Shown here piece by piece: positions 9,467 to 21,400 of a DNA stretch of 64,000 bases; within the stretch, counting starts at the first letter, position 1, and every line of letters begins with the position of its first letter. The notes under the pieces are model-generated. The model did no database searches, had not been told where the DNA came from, and was given only the letters and a program-made list of their open reading frames with translations. The position numbers were made by a program, and so were the translations under genes. The DNA is from Rikenella microfusus (lineage in GTDB: Bacteria > Bacteroidota > Bacteroidia > Bacteroidales > Tenuifilaceae): the NCBI GenBank assembly GCA_020722565.1, contig DYKO01000014.1:1-64000 (forward strand), read 5' to 3'.

Positions 9467-9530
9467 TACGGTATCTTTTAATAAGATCTTACTAATTCAG
9501 AATATCAGCTATTCAAAAATATAACAAATT

Positions 9531-10322
9531 TTATAAAAAATCACTATTAATGCCTATTACACCTTCAAAAACTTCCTGTGCAGGACCTTCGAGCCAGATA
9601 TCGGTAAAGGTATTATTGTGGCGATTAAAATACACTTTTAATATCCCGCCAAGGGTTTGCAGTTCAATAGGCGATTGGTCAAAATCGAAGTAATGGGAAT
9701 AGGCAATTGCTGCGGCAGTAGAACCGGTTCCGCAGGCAAGGGTTTCGGCTTCAACTCCCCTTTCATAGGTTCTGATTTTTAATTTCCCGGGTTGAAGCTC
9801 CTGAATAAAGTTTACATTTGTTCCTCCTTGGTTATAATTTACGCTTTGACGAATTAATTTGCCCTCTCGGGCTACATCAACGGCATCAACATCCCTTACC
9901 AAGGTTACGTAATGTGGGGACCCTGTGTTTAATAAATAGCTGTCGTCAATTATCTCAATTTTATCTACATCAATCATTTTGAGTTTGATTGATCCATTGT
10001 TATTGTAGAGGGCTATATGATAACCGTCGATTCCCAGGAACCCAAAGGTGGAGTCAGAAATTCCCATTTTTTTTGCAAAGGCAGCAAAGCATCGGCCACC
10101 GTTACCACACATGGTGGATTCATTACCATCGGAATTAAAGTAACGCATAAAGGGCATATCGTTCTTTTCCTCCAGCAGAATAAGGCCATCGGCTCCAATA
10201 CCAAAGTGTCTATCGCAAAGGCGATGAATCAGTTCGGCATTAGGAATAAAACTTGATTTGCGATTGTCGATAATAATAAAATCGTTGCCCGCTCCCTGGT
10301 ACTTATTAAAACTGATTCGCAT
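9531..10322 (-). CDS. dapF: Diaminopimelate epimerase
   Basis: Converts LL- to meso-diaminopimelate for lysine and peptidoglycan synthesis. I start it at the ATG giving RISFNKYQGAGNDF, the usual N-terminus, for 263 residues; the frame is open a further 20 codons upstream but that extension does not look like DapF. Both catalytic cysteines are present: Cys72 in STMCGNGGRC and Cys197 in ETLACGTGSTA. The two symmetric halves are intact. It sits between the siaC-like gene and the SpoIIE phosphatase gene on the same strand; I see no functional reason for that. Confidence 0.95.
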   Translation of the reverse strand: MRISFNKYQGAGNDFIIIDNRKSSFIPNAELIHRLCDRHFGIGADGLILLEEKNDMPFMRYFNSDGNESTMCGNGGRCFAAFAKKMGISDSTFGFLGIDGYHIALYNNNGSIKLKMIDVDKIEIIDDSYLLNTGSPHYVTLVRDVDAVDVAREGKLIRQSVNYNQGGTNVNFIQELQPGKLKIRTYERGVEAETLACGTGSTAAAIAYSHYFDFDQSPIELQTLGGILKVYFNRHNNTFTDIWLEGPAQEVFEGVIGINSDFL

Positions 10323-10508
10323 ATTAATCTTTAAAAGAATACCAGATACAATATTCAGGAAAAAAAAGTTGCCATGCAACAAATGGGTTATGTTATTTTA
10401 GAGTAGAAAGCCTACTATTAAACATCGAACTTTATACTAATAAAAAGATTATCAATGCCATAAATTATGGATGAAGTTATTTGTTAATGGGAAAAAACAT
10501 TTGAGAAA

Positions 10509-12389
10509 TTATGCAGTAACAGGACCATACCTAAATCCAACCACCAAAATATCGTCAACCTGTAGGTATTTGGTACCAAGCCAATCTTTAAGGGTATTTT
10601 TAAGAATTTCGCGTTGCTGTTCGGCTGGGAGGATTGCAATGCTACCCAGCAGGTCAACAAAGTTTTTAATCATAAATTTTCGGCCATCTGCACCCCCAAA
10701 TTGATCGATAAACCCATCGGAAAACATGTAGAACCATGTAGGCTGGTCAACTTTAATGGTGTGGCTGGTAAACTCATTTTCCATGTAACCCATCCCTCCT
10801 CCAAGGGATTCCTTATCGCCCCTGATTCTGAAAACTTCGTTGTTTACAACATAAACCAAGGGATTTTTTGCACCTGAGAACTCTACCACATTAGTTTTGG
10901 TATCAACAATGCAAAGGGCCATATCCATACCATCGCGGTTATCTGTTTCGTCTTGTCGGAGGGTACGGCGAATGCCGTTATTGAGTTCCTTAAGAATTGC
11001 TCCAGGTTTATAAATTCCCCGGTAAACGATATCGTTAAGGAGATTGTAACCAATCATGGACAGGAATGCCCCGGGAACGCCGTGGCCTGTACAGTCAATG
11101 GCAGCAATAGCAATTTTCCCTATTTTTTCAGTTGAGTCATATCCTAAGGTCAACTCTTTAAACCAATAGTAGTCGCCGCTAACTACATCGCGTGGTCGGA
11201 AGAATATGAATGAATCGGGGAGTATCTCTTGAAGACTGGTTTGCGGAGGTAACAGAGCCTTTTGAATGCCCTGGGCATAGTTGATACTCTTGCTTATATT
11301 CTCGTTTTGCTTTTGAATATGGTCGCGTTGCTTTTGAATCTCAATATTTTGAAGATTAAGTAGCTCGTTGGCTTTTTTCTTATCGTTGTAGTTTTTGTAG
11401 ATTGTAATAGATGAAACCAATAGAACCAAAAGGAATACCACAGCAAATAAAATTATTATTAGTTGGATTCGCGATTGTGCTTCGCGTTCGCGCAGTTGAG
11501 CCTCTTTGAGCATTCGGTCGGTGTTAAGCAGGTCAATTTCGGTTTGTTTCCGCTGGGCATCTTCTTCAACTATCTTAAGGCTATCCTGCTTGCGCATTAC
11601 AACAAAATTCAGGGAGTCCTGCATGGTTTTATTTTGTAGCTCTCTGAGGCTCATTAGGAGCTCTTGCTGAGTACGTTGCATGCGTTCGCGTTCTGCTTTA
11701 GCCTGTGACTTTACAACCTTGGTTTCGTACTCAGTTTTTATCTGTTGGGTTGCGAGCTGGTGTTCGTAGGCATTTGACATGCCAAAGTACTCGGTGGCTT
11801 TGGATTTATTGCCCAAGTTATCGTAGTTCTGTGCTAAAAGTTTTAAGGAATTTAGAATTAGCCGTGGATTATTTACCGAACGTGAAAGTTCTAATGCCTC
11901 CTCTAAAAGTTGAATGGCTTTTTCAGATTGGTTAAGGGCAGTATGAATGTATGCTACATCAATTAAACCTGCGGCAAGTTCTGATTTGTTGTTTAATTTT
12001 TTGCGAACCTCCAGACTTTTGTAAAAGTATTCAAGTGTAAGGTCGAGCCTATTGAGGTCTGAGTAAATCAAAGCGATATTACTATAAACTGCTTTAATAT
12101 CGTTTAAGTTGCCCACGCGTTCATTAAGGGGGATTGTTTCCAGAAAATAGTTAATGGCTTGCTTAGCATCGCCGTTTTCCCAATAAATAAATGCAATTTT
12201 ATTTAGGTAGAATGCCGCTTGCTGAAAATTATTGGCTTGTTTATATCGTACAACAAGCTCCTTGTATCTATCAACATCATCCTGCTTTTCTTTGGGTAGA
12301 ATAATAACCTGCTGGGCTAACAAATGTGAGCCTGCAAATAGATTAAAGGTAAAAATTAATGTTAAACTTAAAAGTTTCAGCAATGCCAA
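10509..12389 (-). CDS. TPR-domain SpoIIE/PP2C-family phosphatase, membrane anchored
   Basis: Signal-transduction phosphatase of 626 residues. Order: signal peptide (1-26), TPR repeats (about 35-210) predicted periplasmic, a charged coiled coil (about 220-308), one membrane helix (about 309-331), a short second coiled coil (KKKANELLNLQNIEIQKQRD), then a cytoplasmic SpoIIE-type PP2C domain from about 385. Metal-binding motifs are visible: RPRDVVSGDYYW, DCTGHGVPGAFLSMIG, FSDGFIDQFGG and DDILVVGFR. By position it may act on the SiaC-like protein two genes downstream, in the way SiaA does on SiaC; this is inference. Its input module resembles that of the histidine kinase at 24616. Confidence 0.9.
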   Translation of the reverse strand: MALLKLLSLTLIFTFNLFAGSHLLAQQVIILPKEKQDDVDRYKELVVRYKQANNFQQAAFYLNKIAFIYWENGDAKQAINYFLETIPLNERVGNLNDIKAVYSNIALIYSDLNRLDLTLEYFYKSLEVRKKLNNKSELAAGLIDVAYIHTALNQSEKAIQLLEEALELSRSVNNPRLILNSLKLLAQNYDNLGNKSKATEYFGMSNAYEHQLATQQIKTEYETKVVKSQAKAERERMQRTQQELLMSLRELQNKTMQDSLNFVVMRKQDSLKIVEEDAQRKQTEIDLLNTDRMLKEAQLREREAQSRIQLIIILFAVVFLLVLLVSSITIYKNYNDKKKANELLNLQNIEIQKQRDHIQKQNENISKSINYAQGIQKALLPPQTSLQEILPDSFIFFRPRDVVSGDYYWFKELTLGYDSTEKIGKIAIAAIDCTGHGVPGAFLSMIGYNLLNDIVYRGIYKPGAILKELNNGIRRTLRQDETDNRDGMDMALCIVDTKTNVVEFSGAKNPLVYVVNNEVFRIRGDKESLGGGMGYMENEFTSHTIKVDQPTWFYMFSDGFIDQFGGADGRKFMIKNFVDLLGSIAILPAEQQREILKNTLKDWLGTKYLQVDDILVVGFRYGPVTA

Positions 12390-12536
12390 ATATTTTATTC
12401 AAACTTAACTAATTTTTTACTACAATTCAAATAGTATAAATTTTTTTATTGATATTCAGAAAAATTAAATCACTTATTATGTTAATTATATGGATACATT
12501 AAAAACATTAATAAAAAATATTTTGCAAATTGTTAT

Positions 12537-12544
12537 TATATTTG
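12537..12544 (+). promoter_or_regulatory. Possible -7 element (TATATTTG) before the chaperone-like gene
   Basis: TATATTTG fits TAnnTTTG and lies 37 bases before the ATG at 12581 in a very AT-rich gap. There is no well-placed -33 TTG (the nearest TTTTG is only 11 bases upstream), so the call is weak. Confidence 0.35.
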
Positions 12545-12580
12545 AATATTGTAATTTAAAATGAATAACTTTTTTAAATT

Positions 12581-13432
12581 ATGGGACTAAGAACCATAAG
12601 TATAATAGTTGCAGGGGTTTTACGTTCAACAATTTTGCTAGCTCAGGATTTTGAAGTTGCACCTGTAAAAATGGAGTTTGATGCTGAACCCTCTACCAGT
12701 CAAACTAGAGTATTATCGGTTAAAAACCATGGTAGTCAGAGAACTTCCTATACAGTTTCATTTGCCGATTTTTTGCCTTCATCGTCGGGTGAGCGTAATA
12801 TATTGCCTCCAAATTCAACAAAGCATTCCTGTGCCAATTGGATCAACGTTAATCCAGCCTTTTTTGAGTTAAATCCGGGAGAGGATATTCAGTTACAGGT
12901 TACCATGTTGGTTCCCGGCGAGGAGTTCGGGTCGGCATGGTGCATGCTATATGTGCAACCCACAAGGGAGCAAACCAGTTGGAGTGCCGATAAACAATTA
13001 GCAGCAGGTATAACTGTTAGTGGAAGGATTGGTGTTTTGGTTTATCAGTCGCCTAAGTCCAACCAAAACTACTCCATTAAGGTAAGTAACTTTCAGGAAA
13101 TAACTACAACCAATGATACTCAACGTAAATTCTCAGCTGTAATTGAAAATTTAGGCGATAAGGTAACCCACTGTAAGGTGTTCCTTATGGCTTCAAATAC
13201 GGTAACTGCAGAGGAGACTCAATTTCCCCCTCAGGATTTTGAGGTTTTCCCTAAATTAAGCCGTACTGTAGAATTGTCTCTTCCAAATAGTTTACCTCCT
13301 GCCACATATGCCCTTGCTATAATTGTTGATTATGGCCCCCGATTCCCACTTGAGGGGTCTCAGTTAGTTATAGAGGTAAAGGGCGATACAAGAGTTACGG
13401 TTCCGGATACTTCGACCATTAAACCAAATTAG
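12581..13432 (+). CDS. Exported two-domain Ig-fold protein, PapD/DUF916-like chaperone candidate
   Basis: A 283-residue exported protein (signal peptide to about LLAQ, mature start DFEVAPVKMEFD). The sequence reads as two beta-sandwich domains. The first has the pattern of a donor-strand or WxL-interacting chaperone: VAPVKMEFDAEPSTSQTRVLSVKNHG, then WINVNPAFFELNPGEDIQLQVTMLVP and SAWCMLYVQ. The second runs from about YSIKVSNFQEI to LEGSQLVIEVKG. I do not see the classic PapD Arg/Lys cleft motif, so a true pilus chaperone is not proven. The next gene begins 7 bases after its stop. A possible client set is the secreted protein operon at 27918-32661, 15 kb away (inference). Confidence 0.65.
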   Translation: MGLRTISIIVAGVLRSTILLAQDFEVAPVKMEFDAEPSTSQTRVLSVKNHGSQRTSYTVSFADFLPSSSGERNILPPNSTKHSCANWINVNPAFFELNPGEDIQLQVTMLVPGEEFGSAWCMLYVQPTREQTSWSADKQLAAGITVSGRIGVLVYQSPKSNQNYSIKVSNFQEITTTNDTQRKFSAVIENLGDKVTHCKVFLMASNTVTAEETQFPPQDFEVFPKLSRTVELSLPNSLPPATYALAIIVDYGPRFPLEGSQLVIEVKGDTRVTVPDTSTIKPN

Positions 13433-13439
13433 TTATCAG

Positions 13440-14615
13440 TTGTTAAGTAAATTTAGAATTTTAACTCTTTCGATTTTCGCGAGCGCCTTAAGTATTGGTT
13501 GTGCAAGCGCTCAGCAAACATTCGTTTTTGTTGAGCGATTGGGTCCTAACGGCTTGGTTAAGGAAAAGTTTCAGGGAACCATAGTAAATGGCGATACTAT
13601 TAGACAAGGCCGCTACCTATACTATTTTGATGATGGCGTTTTACAGCAAGAAGGTTATTACAGGGATGGAAAGCCCGATAGTGTATGGATAACATATCAT
13701 CCTAACGGAGCCAGGCTTAGCTTATTTCATTATGCTAAGGGTAAAAAGGACGGAGAGTTTATATTTTGGAATTCAGATGGTACAGTTTACCAGAGAGGTC
13801 CCTATAGGGCAAACTTTCTGAATGGGGAGCTTTTCACCTTCTTTAGTAGCGGTAAGGTAAGCGCCAAATCGACTTACCTTAATGGGAAACTCAGCGGAAG
13901 GAGTGAAGTTTATGATGAGCTAGGCCGATTAAGGTTGCGTTGTGATTATTTGAACGATACTATAAACGGACTTTGGGAATCTTACTATGATTCTGGAGAG
14001 CTAAACTATCGGGGGACGAAAAGGAGGGGACAATACCATGATACCCTATACACCTACTACAAGAATGGGCAATTAATGCGTAAAGTATTCTATCGGAATG
14101 GAAAAATTGATGGCATACTGCAATCGTACCATGAAAATGGAGCACCTCAAATAGTATCGATGTACAAAAATGGCAATCAAGATGGCAGTTTTACTGAATA
14201 TCATCCAAATGGTCAGGTAAAAGAGAACGGTTTATATAAAAACAACCTAAAAGAAGGTGAATGGATTAGTTTTTACCCCAATGGACAAATTCATGGTAAA
14301 GGACAATTTATAAATAACCTGCTGGAAGGAGAGTGGGTTTTTTATTGGGAAAACGGGAACTTGAAACAGATTGGGAATTACTGTAAGGGGAAAGCCTGCG
14401 GCCGGTGGAGATATTTTAATAATTTGGGAGTTTTGATTGTTTATGGCTTCTATGTTGATGACAAGCAGTTCGATATTTGGACCACCTTCTATCCAAATGG
14501 AAGATTAGCCGCTCGGATTTTGTATGTTTCAGGTAAACCCACTGCAGCTAAATGGTTGTACGACGAAACCGGAACTTTACATCGAAAGTGGGTTGTGGAG
14601 GGGTTGTCCAAATAA
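13440..14615 (+). CDS. YwqK-family repeat protein (MORN-like repeats), exported
   Basis: A 391-residue protein starting at a TTG 7 bases after the previous stop; no in-frame ATG fits better. A signal peptide (SIFASALSIGCASAQ) is followed by about fourteen repeats of roughly 22 residues of the form G.Y.nGk.dG.w..Y..nG (for example SYHENGAPQIVSMYKNGNQDG, shortened here). Databases call this the YwqK antitoxin or MORN-variant family, but an exported protein made almost entirely of repeats is more likely a surface or periplasmic scaffold. It forms a two-gene operon with the Ig-fold chaperone-like protein and ends at a strong terminator. No enzymatic motif seen. Confidence 0.8.
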   Translation: MLSKFRILTLSIFASALSIGCASAQQTFVFVERLGPNGLVKEKFQGTIVNGDTIRQGRYLYYFDDGVLQQEGYYRDGKPDSVWITYHPNGARLSLFHYAKGKKDGEFIFWNSDGTVYQRGPYRANFLNGELFTFFSSGKVSAKSTYLNGKLSGRSEVYDELGRLRLRCDYLNDTINGLWESYYDSGELNYRGTKRRGQYHDTLYTYYKNGQLMRKVFYRNGKIDGILQSYHENGAPQIVSMYKNGNQDGSFTEYHPNGQVKENGLYKNNLKEGEWISFYPNGQIHGKGQFINNLLEGEWVFYWENGNLKQIGNYCKGKACGRWRYFNNLGVLIVYGFYVDDKQFDIWTTFYPNGRLAARILYVSGKPTAAKWLYDETGTLHRKWVVEGLSK

Positions 14616-14640
14616 AAAAGCCGGATAAAATCCGGCTTTT
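14616..14640. terminator. Bidirectional terminator between the YwqK gene and gyrB
   Basis: Perfect 11-bp stem AAAAGCCGGAT / ATCCGGCTTTT with a 3-base loop. A and T tails lie on both sides, so it can end both convergent genes. Confidence 0.9.
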
Positions 14641-14646
14641 ATGTTG

Positions 14647-16650
<2,004 letters not shown>

Positions 16651-16662
16651 TTAAATAACCTT

Positions 16663-16670
16663 CAAAGGTA
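16663..16670 (-). promoter_or_regulatory. Possible gyrB -7 element (TACCTTTG)
   Basis: On the minus strand TACCTTTG matches TAnnTTTG about 37 bases before the gyrB ATG. No clear -33 TTG at the right distance, so moderate only. Confidence 0.4.
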
Positions 16671-16775
16671 GCTATTTTTTTCGTTTTATGGAAAAATTGG
16701 AACACTTTTTTATTGATTAATTAACAGATAATCAGCAAAATAGATTTCTGTTTATGCCCTCGATTTTGAAACGAT

Positions 16776-18443
16776 TTAAAACTTGTAGGATGCCCCGGCC
16801 AGCATATTAAACCTCTGTGCTGGATATAGGTACCATAGTTGGTAACGTGCAGAGGTGATGTTGTGGGCATTCACAAATACCGATAAACGTTTATTGTAGG
16901 TGTACTCAACACCCAAGTTGGCATCAAGGTAATCGTTCAACCTAACTGCAGTGGCAGCGGGGCCTAATGCCCAACGTTTACCTACTGCAAATAGGCAGGC
17001 CATCAATTTAAACTTATTACCAATATAGTACCTAACTGTGGCATTTATATTATATTCAGGCAGATGCCAAGGGTACTCAACATTTTTCGTTTTGTACTGA
17101 AAGTATTCGGCAGTTAGGTTGATGTGAAACTTTTTGTTGGGGTCAAAGGCTAATTCGCCCTTAACCATTGTTTTTTCCACATTGTCGTATATAATGCTGA
17201 ACCTGTTGTTCAAGGGATTGGAAACGTCAATGCTGGTGTTGACAAACAGGTTTAAGCTATCAATTATGGCGTACGAAGCTTTTACGTGATATGAAAGTGT
17301 TGGGCTAAATTTGCCCTTTATACCACCACCAATTACCATTTTATAAATACTGTTCCATGCCGTTGTCCCGGGAAATGTCCATGGGTTGAGCGATAGCAAG
17401 TAATCGTAGGGATTTTCCTGAATGTAACCGTCAATCTCGATATAGGGAATTATGTAGTGGCTAACAATATCGTATGAGAGGTAGCCTCTTGGAAAGAAGT
17501 AGGTGTTATTGACATTGCCATTGGCATCATAAATCAACGAAAGACCGGCAAGAGCGTGCCATTGCGTGCCAAAGAAGTGTGCCCACGGTTTAAGTTGAAA
17601 AATGGTGTTGTTTTGTGTACCAAGGTTTTTATTCCTTCCGTAGTGGGTGAATGAGATTTCGCCACCAATCTGTTCTTGTCTTAAAAACTTGTTTAAATTG
17701 AAAGTTCCGGATATGGTATTTTCCTGCATGTCGAATTTATCGGAGAGATGCTTAAAGCGAGCCTGCGCCTCGTAGTTGAATTTGGTAGAGTCGTTATGTG
17801 TGGTGTTGAATTTAATATTGGCACCAATTCGGTTAACTGATTGTTTGTCATTGGTAAAGTTAAGTCCTGGTGTATCGAACTGGTAACCGTAGTAGTTTTT
17901 GTTTACCCTGTTATACTGAATATCGCTCTGGATGATTTTTTGCTCAAACATTCTTTTGCCGAAAACGGAGAAATCTAAAGTGGATGAGGGCGCCTTTACC
18001 TTGACATTGTTGTCCAGAATAACCTTTGCATTTGTACTGAGTACCCTAAACCATGCACCGTATTGGTATTCGTTGTTTCTTTTGCTTGCCAGATAGGCTT
18101 GGGCAAAAGGAATAATTGTATTACCGAACCCAATACTCAAGAAACTTTGGTGCAAATTGGGCAGGGGTTCTGCAACCATTCGTGCGGCAGCAAGGGGTGT
18201 TGGTGTAAAGTAGGTGTTTATGGGGCGTTGAACTATGGAATAGCTGAAGTTAGGATTTACCTTTACAGTGTCTGCTATTTTAGGTTGCAGATTGATTTTA
18301 TTGGCATCGGATATCGATGGTTCATAGGGTCGAATCACCTGTACCTCTTTTTTTAAATCCTGTCCATTGGACGACAGATAAGCGCCAGTAGTGAGCGCAA
18401 TGGTTAAAACAATAGGAATTTTGAAATATCTCATGTTTATCAT
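16776..18443 (-). CDS. Outer-membrane beta-barrel protein (TonB-dependent receptor-like, no plug)
   Basis: A 555-residue exported protein. After a signal peptide ending near SSNGQ comes a conserved-looking periplasmic stretch (KKEVQVIRPYEPSISDANKINLQPKI), then alternating hydrophobic/polar strands with aromatic girdles typical of a barrel and a C-terminal aromatic residue (MLAGASYKF). It lacks a plug domain and TonB box, so transport of a siderophore-like ligand is not supported. It lies 20 bases downstream of the large TPR gene, and the two are probably co-expressed; a TPR protein feeding an outer-membrane barrel is a common Bacteroidales pair. Substrate unknown. Confidence 0.75.
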   Translation of the reverse strand: MINMRYFKIPIVLTIALTTGAYLSSNGQDLKKEVQVIRPYEPSISDANKINLQPKIADTVKVNPNFSYSIVQRPINTYFTPTPLAAARMVAEPLPNLHQSFLSIGFGNTIIPFAQAYLASKRNNEYQYGAWFRVLSTNAKVILDNNVKVKAPSSTLDFSVFGKRMFEQKIIQSDIQYNRVNKNYYGYQFDTPGLNFTNDKQSVNRIGANIKFNTTHNDSTKFNYEAQARFKHLSDKFDMQENTISGTFNLNKFLRQEQIGGEISFTHYGRNKNLGTQNNTIFQLKPWAHFFGTQWHALAGLSLIYDANGNVNNTYFFPRGYLSYDIVSHYIIPYIEIDGYIQENPYDYLLSLNPWTFPGTTAWNSIYKMVIGGGIKGKFSPTLSYHVKASYAIIDSLNLFVNTSIDVSNPLNNRFSIIYDNVEKTMVKGELAFDPNKKFHINLTAEYFQYKTKNVEYPWHLPEYNINATVRYYIGNKFKLMACLFAVGKRWALGPAATAVRLNDYLDANLGVEYTYNKRLSVFVNAHNITSARYQLWYLYPAQRFNMLAGASYKF

Positions 18444-18463
18444 GGTTACTCTTTTTCTTGATT

Positions 18464-21400
18464 TTATTTTGTTGTCTGGCGTTCTTTTTCGGTTTTAACC
18501 AGTTGATTTAACTTATTGGTGGCCTCATCTATTATGCCATCTGTTGTACTTCCATAACCATCGAGTACGCTTTGTAGCGTTGCTTTTGCCTGGAAGAAGT
18601 CGTTTTGAGCAGCGTAAACATCGGCAAGCAGAATGAAACTTTTTGCTAACCAGTATTGATGAGGGGTGTTTATCTCGGCAAATGAGAAAACTTCGCTCTC
18701 AGCACGGTTGTATTCACTCCGTTGGAAATATATTAGTGCCTTAAGGTACTTAGATTGGGCTCCTTCAGCGGTTTTTAAGTCTTGTGATATCTTTGAGAAC
18801 TCAATTAGCGCATTATCAAGGTTGTTGAGTTTTAGATAGGCTTGGGCAAGAGTAAACCGGGTTTCCCTTTCAATTTCAGGGGAGAGCTTATCGGTTGACA
18901 GAATAGATGCGGCAATAGCAGGTACCTCATTGGTGTAACCCAGCGCACTGGCGCTTCGTAATTTCCCAACACGGGCACCCAGCAAATTGCTCTTAACCTC
19001 GGCTAAGGCCTCCAGCTTTGAGTAGGCATCGAAGCTTTTATCAAATAGTTTTTGTTCAAAATATAAATTACCAAGCCTTAGTAGGCTTTGTTCGGTAAAA
19101 ATATTTTTGGGGCGATGAACAATTTGCTCAAAGTTCTCAACGGCCATATCAATATTATTGCTTCTTACAAAACAATCGGCCATGTAGTAAAGTGCATTTG
19201 TGGTAAAGTTACCCTGCGGATTTTCCTTAAGGTATTCAGAAAAGGTTTGGTTCGACTTCTCGCAGTTACCGGTAAGGTAAACCTTTTCGGCAGCAATATA
19301 GCTGAGCGAATCCTTTTCGGCTACGCTTAGGTTAGCGATGTTGCCAACCTTTGATGCATAATTAAAGTAAGTAGCGGCATCGCCTTTATCAATATAAATA
19401 TTTCGTATCCCTATTAGCGCATTTTTTGCCTCCTGCGAATTGGGGTAGCTTTCAACTACCTTTTTATAGTATGCCAGAGCATTGTCAAGGTCTCCGGTAT
19501 TGTAACATATTAATCCTAGTTGTACTAATGCTTTGAGGTAGTAGCTGTTACCGGGGTACTCATTTTCAACTCTTTTGTAGTAGTCTGTAGCCAATGAAAA
19601 ATTTTCAATAATATTGTATGCCTCAGCAATCTCAAATAAGGCGTCATCGGTATAGCTCGATTCGGGATATTTAACCAGAAGGTTTTTTAATGATTCAATT
19701 TTCTTTTCGGGGCGGTTAACCAATCCCAAAGAAAAACCGCGTTGAAACAGAGCATAATCGGCATCGAGAACATCGATATTGGCGGCTTTTTCGTAGTAAT
19801 CAATTGCAGCCCAGTAGCGGCGCTGAATAAAAAAACAATCGCCTATTCGGTTGTAGGAATCGGCCTCGTAGGATGTTTTGGCATCATTAGTTAAGCTGGT
19901 GTACTTACGGAACCACGTAATAGCCGCATCATATTGTTTAAGTTTGAAGTATGTGTAGCCTAGGTTATAATGTGCCAATAAGTATTCTTCCAGATTGAAA
20001 GCCCCGGGGGTAAGAATGAACTTCTCGAGATCGTTGGCTGCATTTGTAAAATCACCCATCCGATAGTAAGCCTCTGCACGCCAGAAAAATGTTTGCGCAG
20101 CAATTTGTTGGTTGTAATCCGAATGCTCCAGCGATTTGCTGAACATGTTTACTGCATTACTGTAGTCGAGATTCTGGAATAGTTCTAGTGCCCTAAAGTA
20201 AGCTGCACGTTGAAGTGCTGTTTTAATGGTGGCATCTTTGTTTTTAATTTTTTCAAGCGATTCAACGGCATCCTTATAGTTTTTGGAGTTGAGGTAGGCT
20301 AATGTTAGGTAGTTATAGGCCTCATCAATTCTAGGCGATTTTGGATAATTGCTGATGTAAAGTTTAAAAGCCTCTATGGCTTCGTTAAAAGGGGCATAAA
20401 GTTGCTCATAGGTTAACTTAGCAAAATTAAAAAGGGCATCCTCTTTAATGGTTTTATCAAAATCGAGCTTCGATGCTAAACCAAAGGCTTGACGGGCACG
20501 GTTCTTATCGTTTAGCTCAAGGTAGCAGTGAGCTAGGTGGTAATTGGCATTTTGGCTAAGTGAATCATCGGTTGTTGCAATGCGTTCCAGGTACTTTGAA
20601 GCTTCGGCATACATTGCATTTTTATAATAGGTGAAACCGAGCAGATAAATATCTTCACGGTTTAGCTGTTGTTTGTTTTTATTTTCGTATATTTTGAGGT
20701 AGGTGAGGGCACTATCGTATTGCTTAATCTTGAAAAAGGCATCGCCAACAAGTTTTGCAATTTCGGGAGCTCGCTTATTTGAGTTATCGCGGGCAAGTGG
20801 TGGTGAATAGGTAGCTACTTTTTGGTAATCGGCCTGAAGGTAGTAAATGTGGGAAAGGTAATAGGGCACGAGAGGGGCAAACACCTCATTGTTTTTTAGC
20901 TTCTCAAATCCCTTAATGGCAGTGGCATATTTTTTTTGCAGGTAGGCAATGTGGGAATAGTAGTAGGTTGCAGCATTGGCAAACTTGTTATCAACATCTT
21001 TTACCTGAAAAAAACATCGGTTTGCCGATTCATAATCGCTATCCATAAAGTAGCAGTAGCCAAGAATAAACATCCATTCGTAACGCATATTGCGCTCAAT
21101 GCCGTTTTTATCAACCTTGGTTAGCCAGTATATGGCTTTTTTGTATTTCTTAAGTTGGTATTGCATTTTGCCCATGGCAAAGTAGGCCTGGTCAATAAGT
21201 TGGCTTTCGGGGTAGTTTTGAATGAATTGACCAATTAAATATTCTGCATCCTTGTTGTTTAGCGCAATGGCACACATTGCCCTGTAGAATTCTGCCGAAG
21301 ATTTATTCTGTGCATAGCCCTTTGGCATTTTATTCAAAAAGTCTTCAAATGTTTTTTGTGCATCGGCATACATTTCTTTTCTATACAAATCAATTCCGGT

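Noticed and set aside
13440-14615. Calling the YwqK protein an antitoxin of a toxin-antitoxin pair
   Set aside because: It has a signal peptide and its partner is an exported Ig-fold protein, not a toxin.
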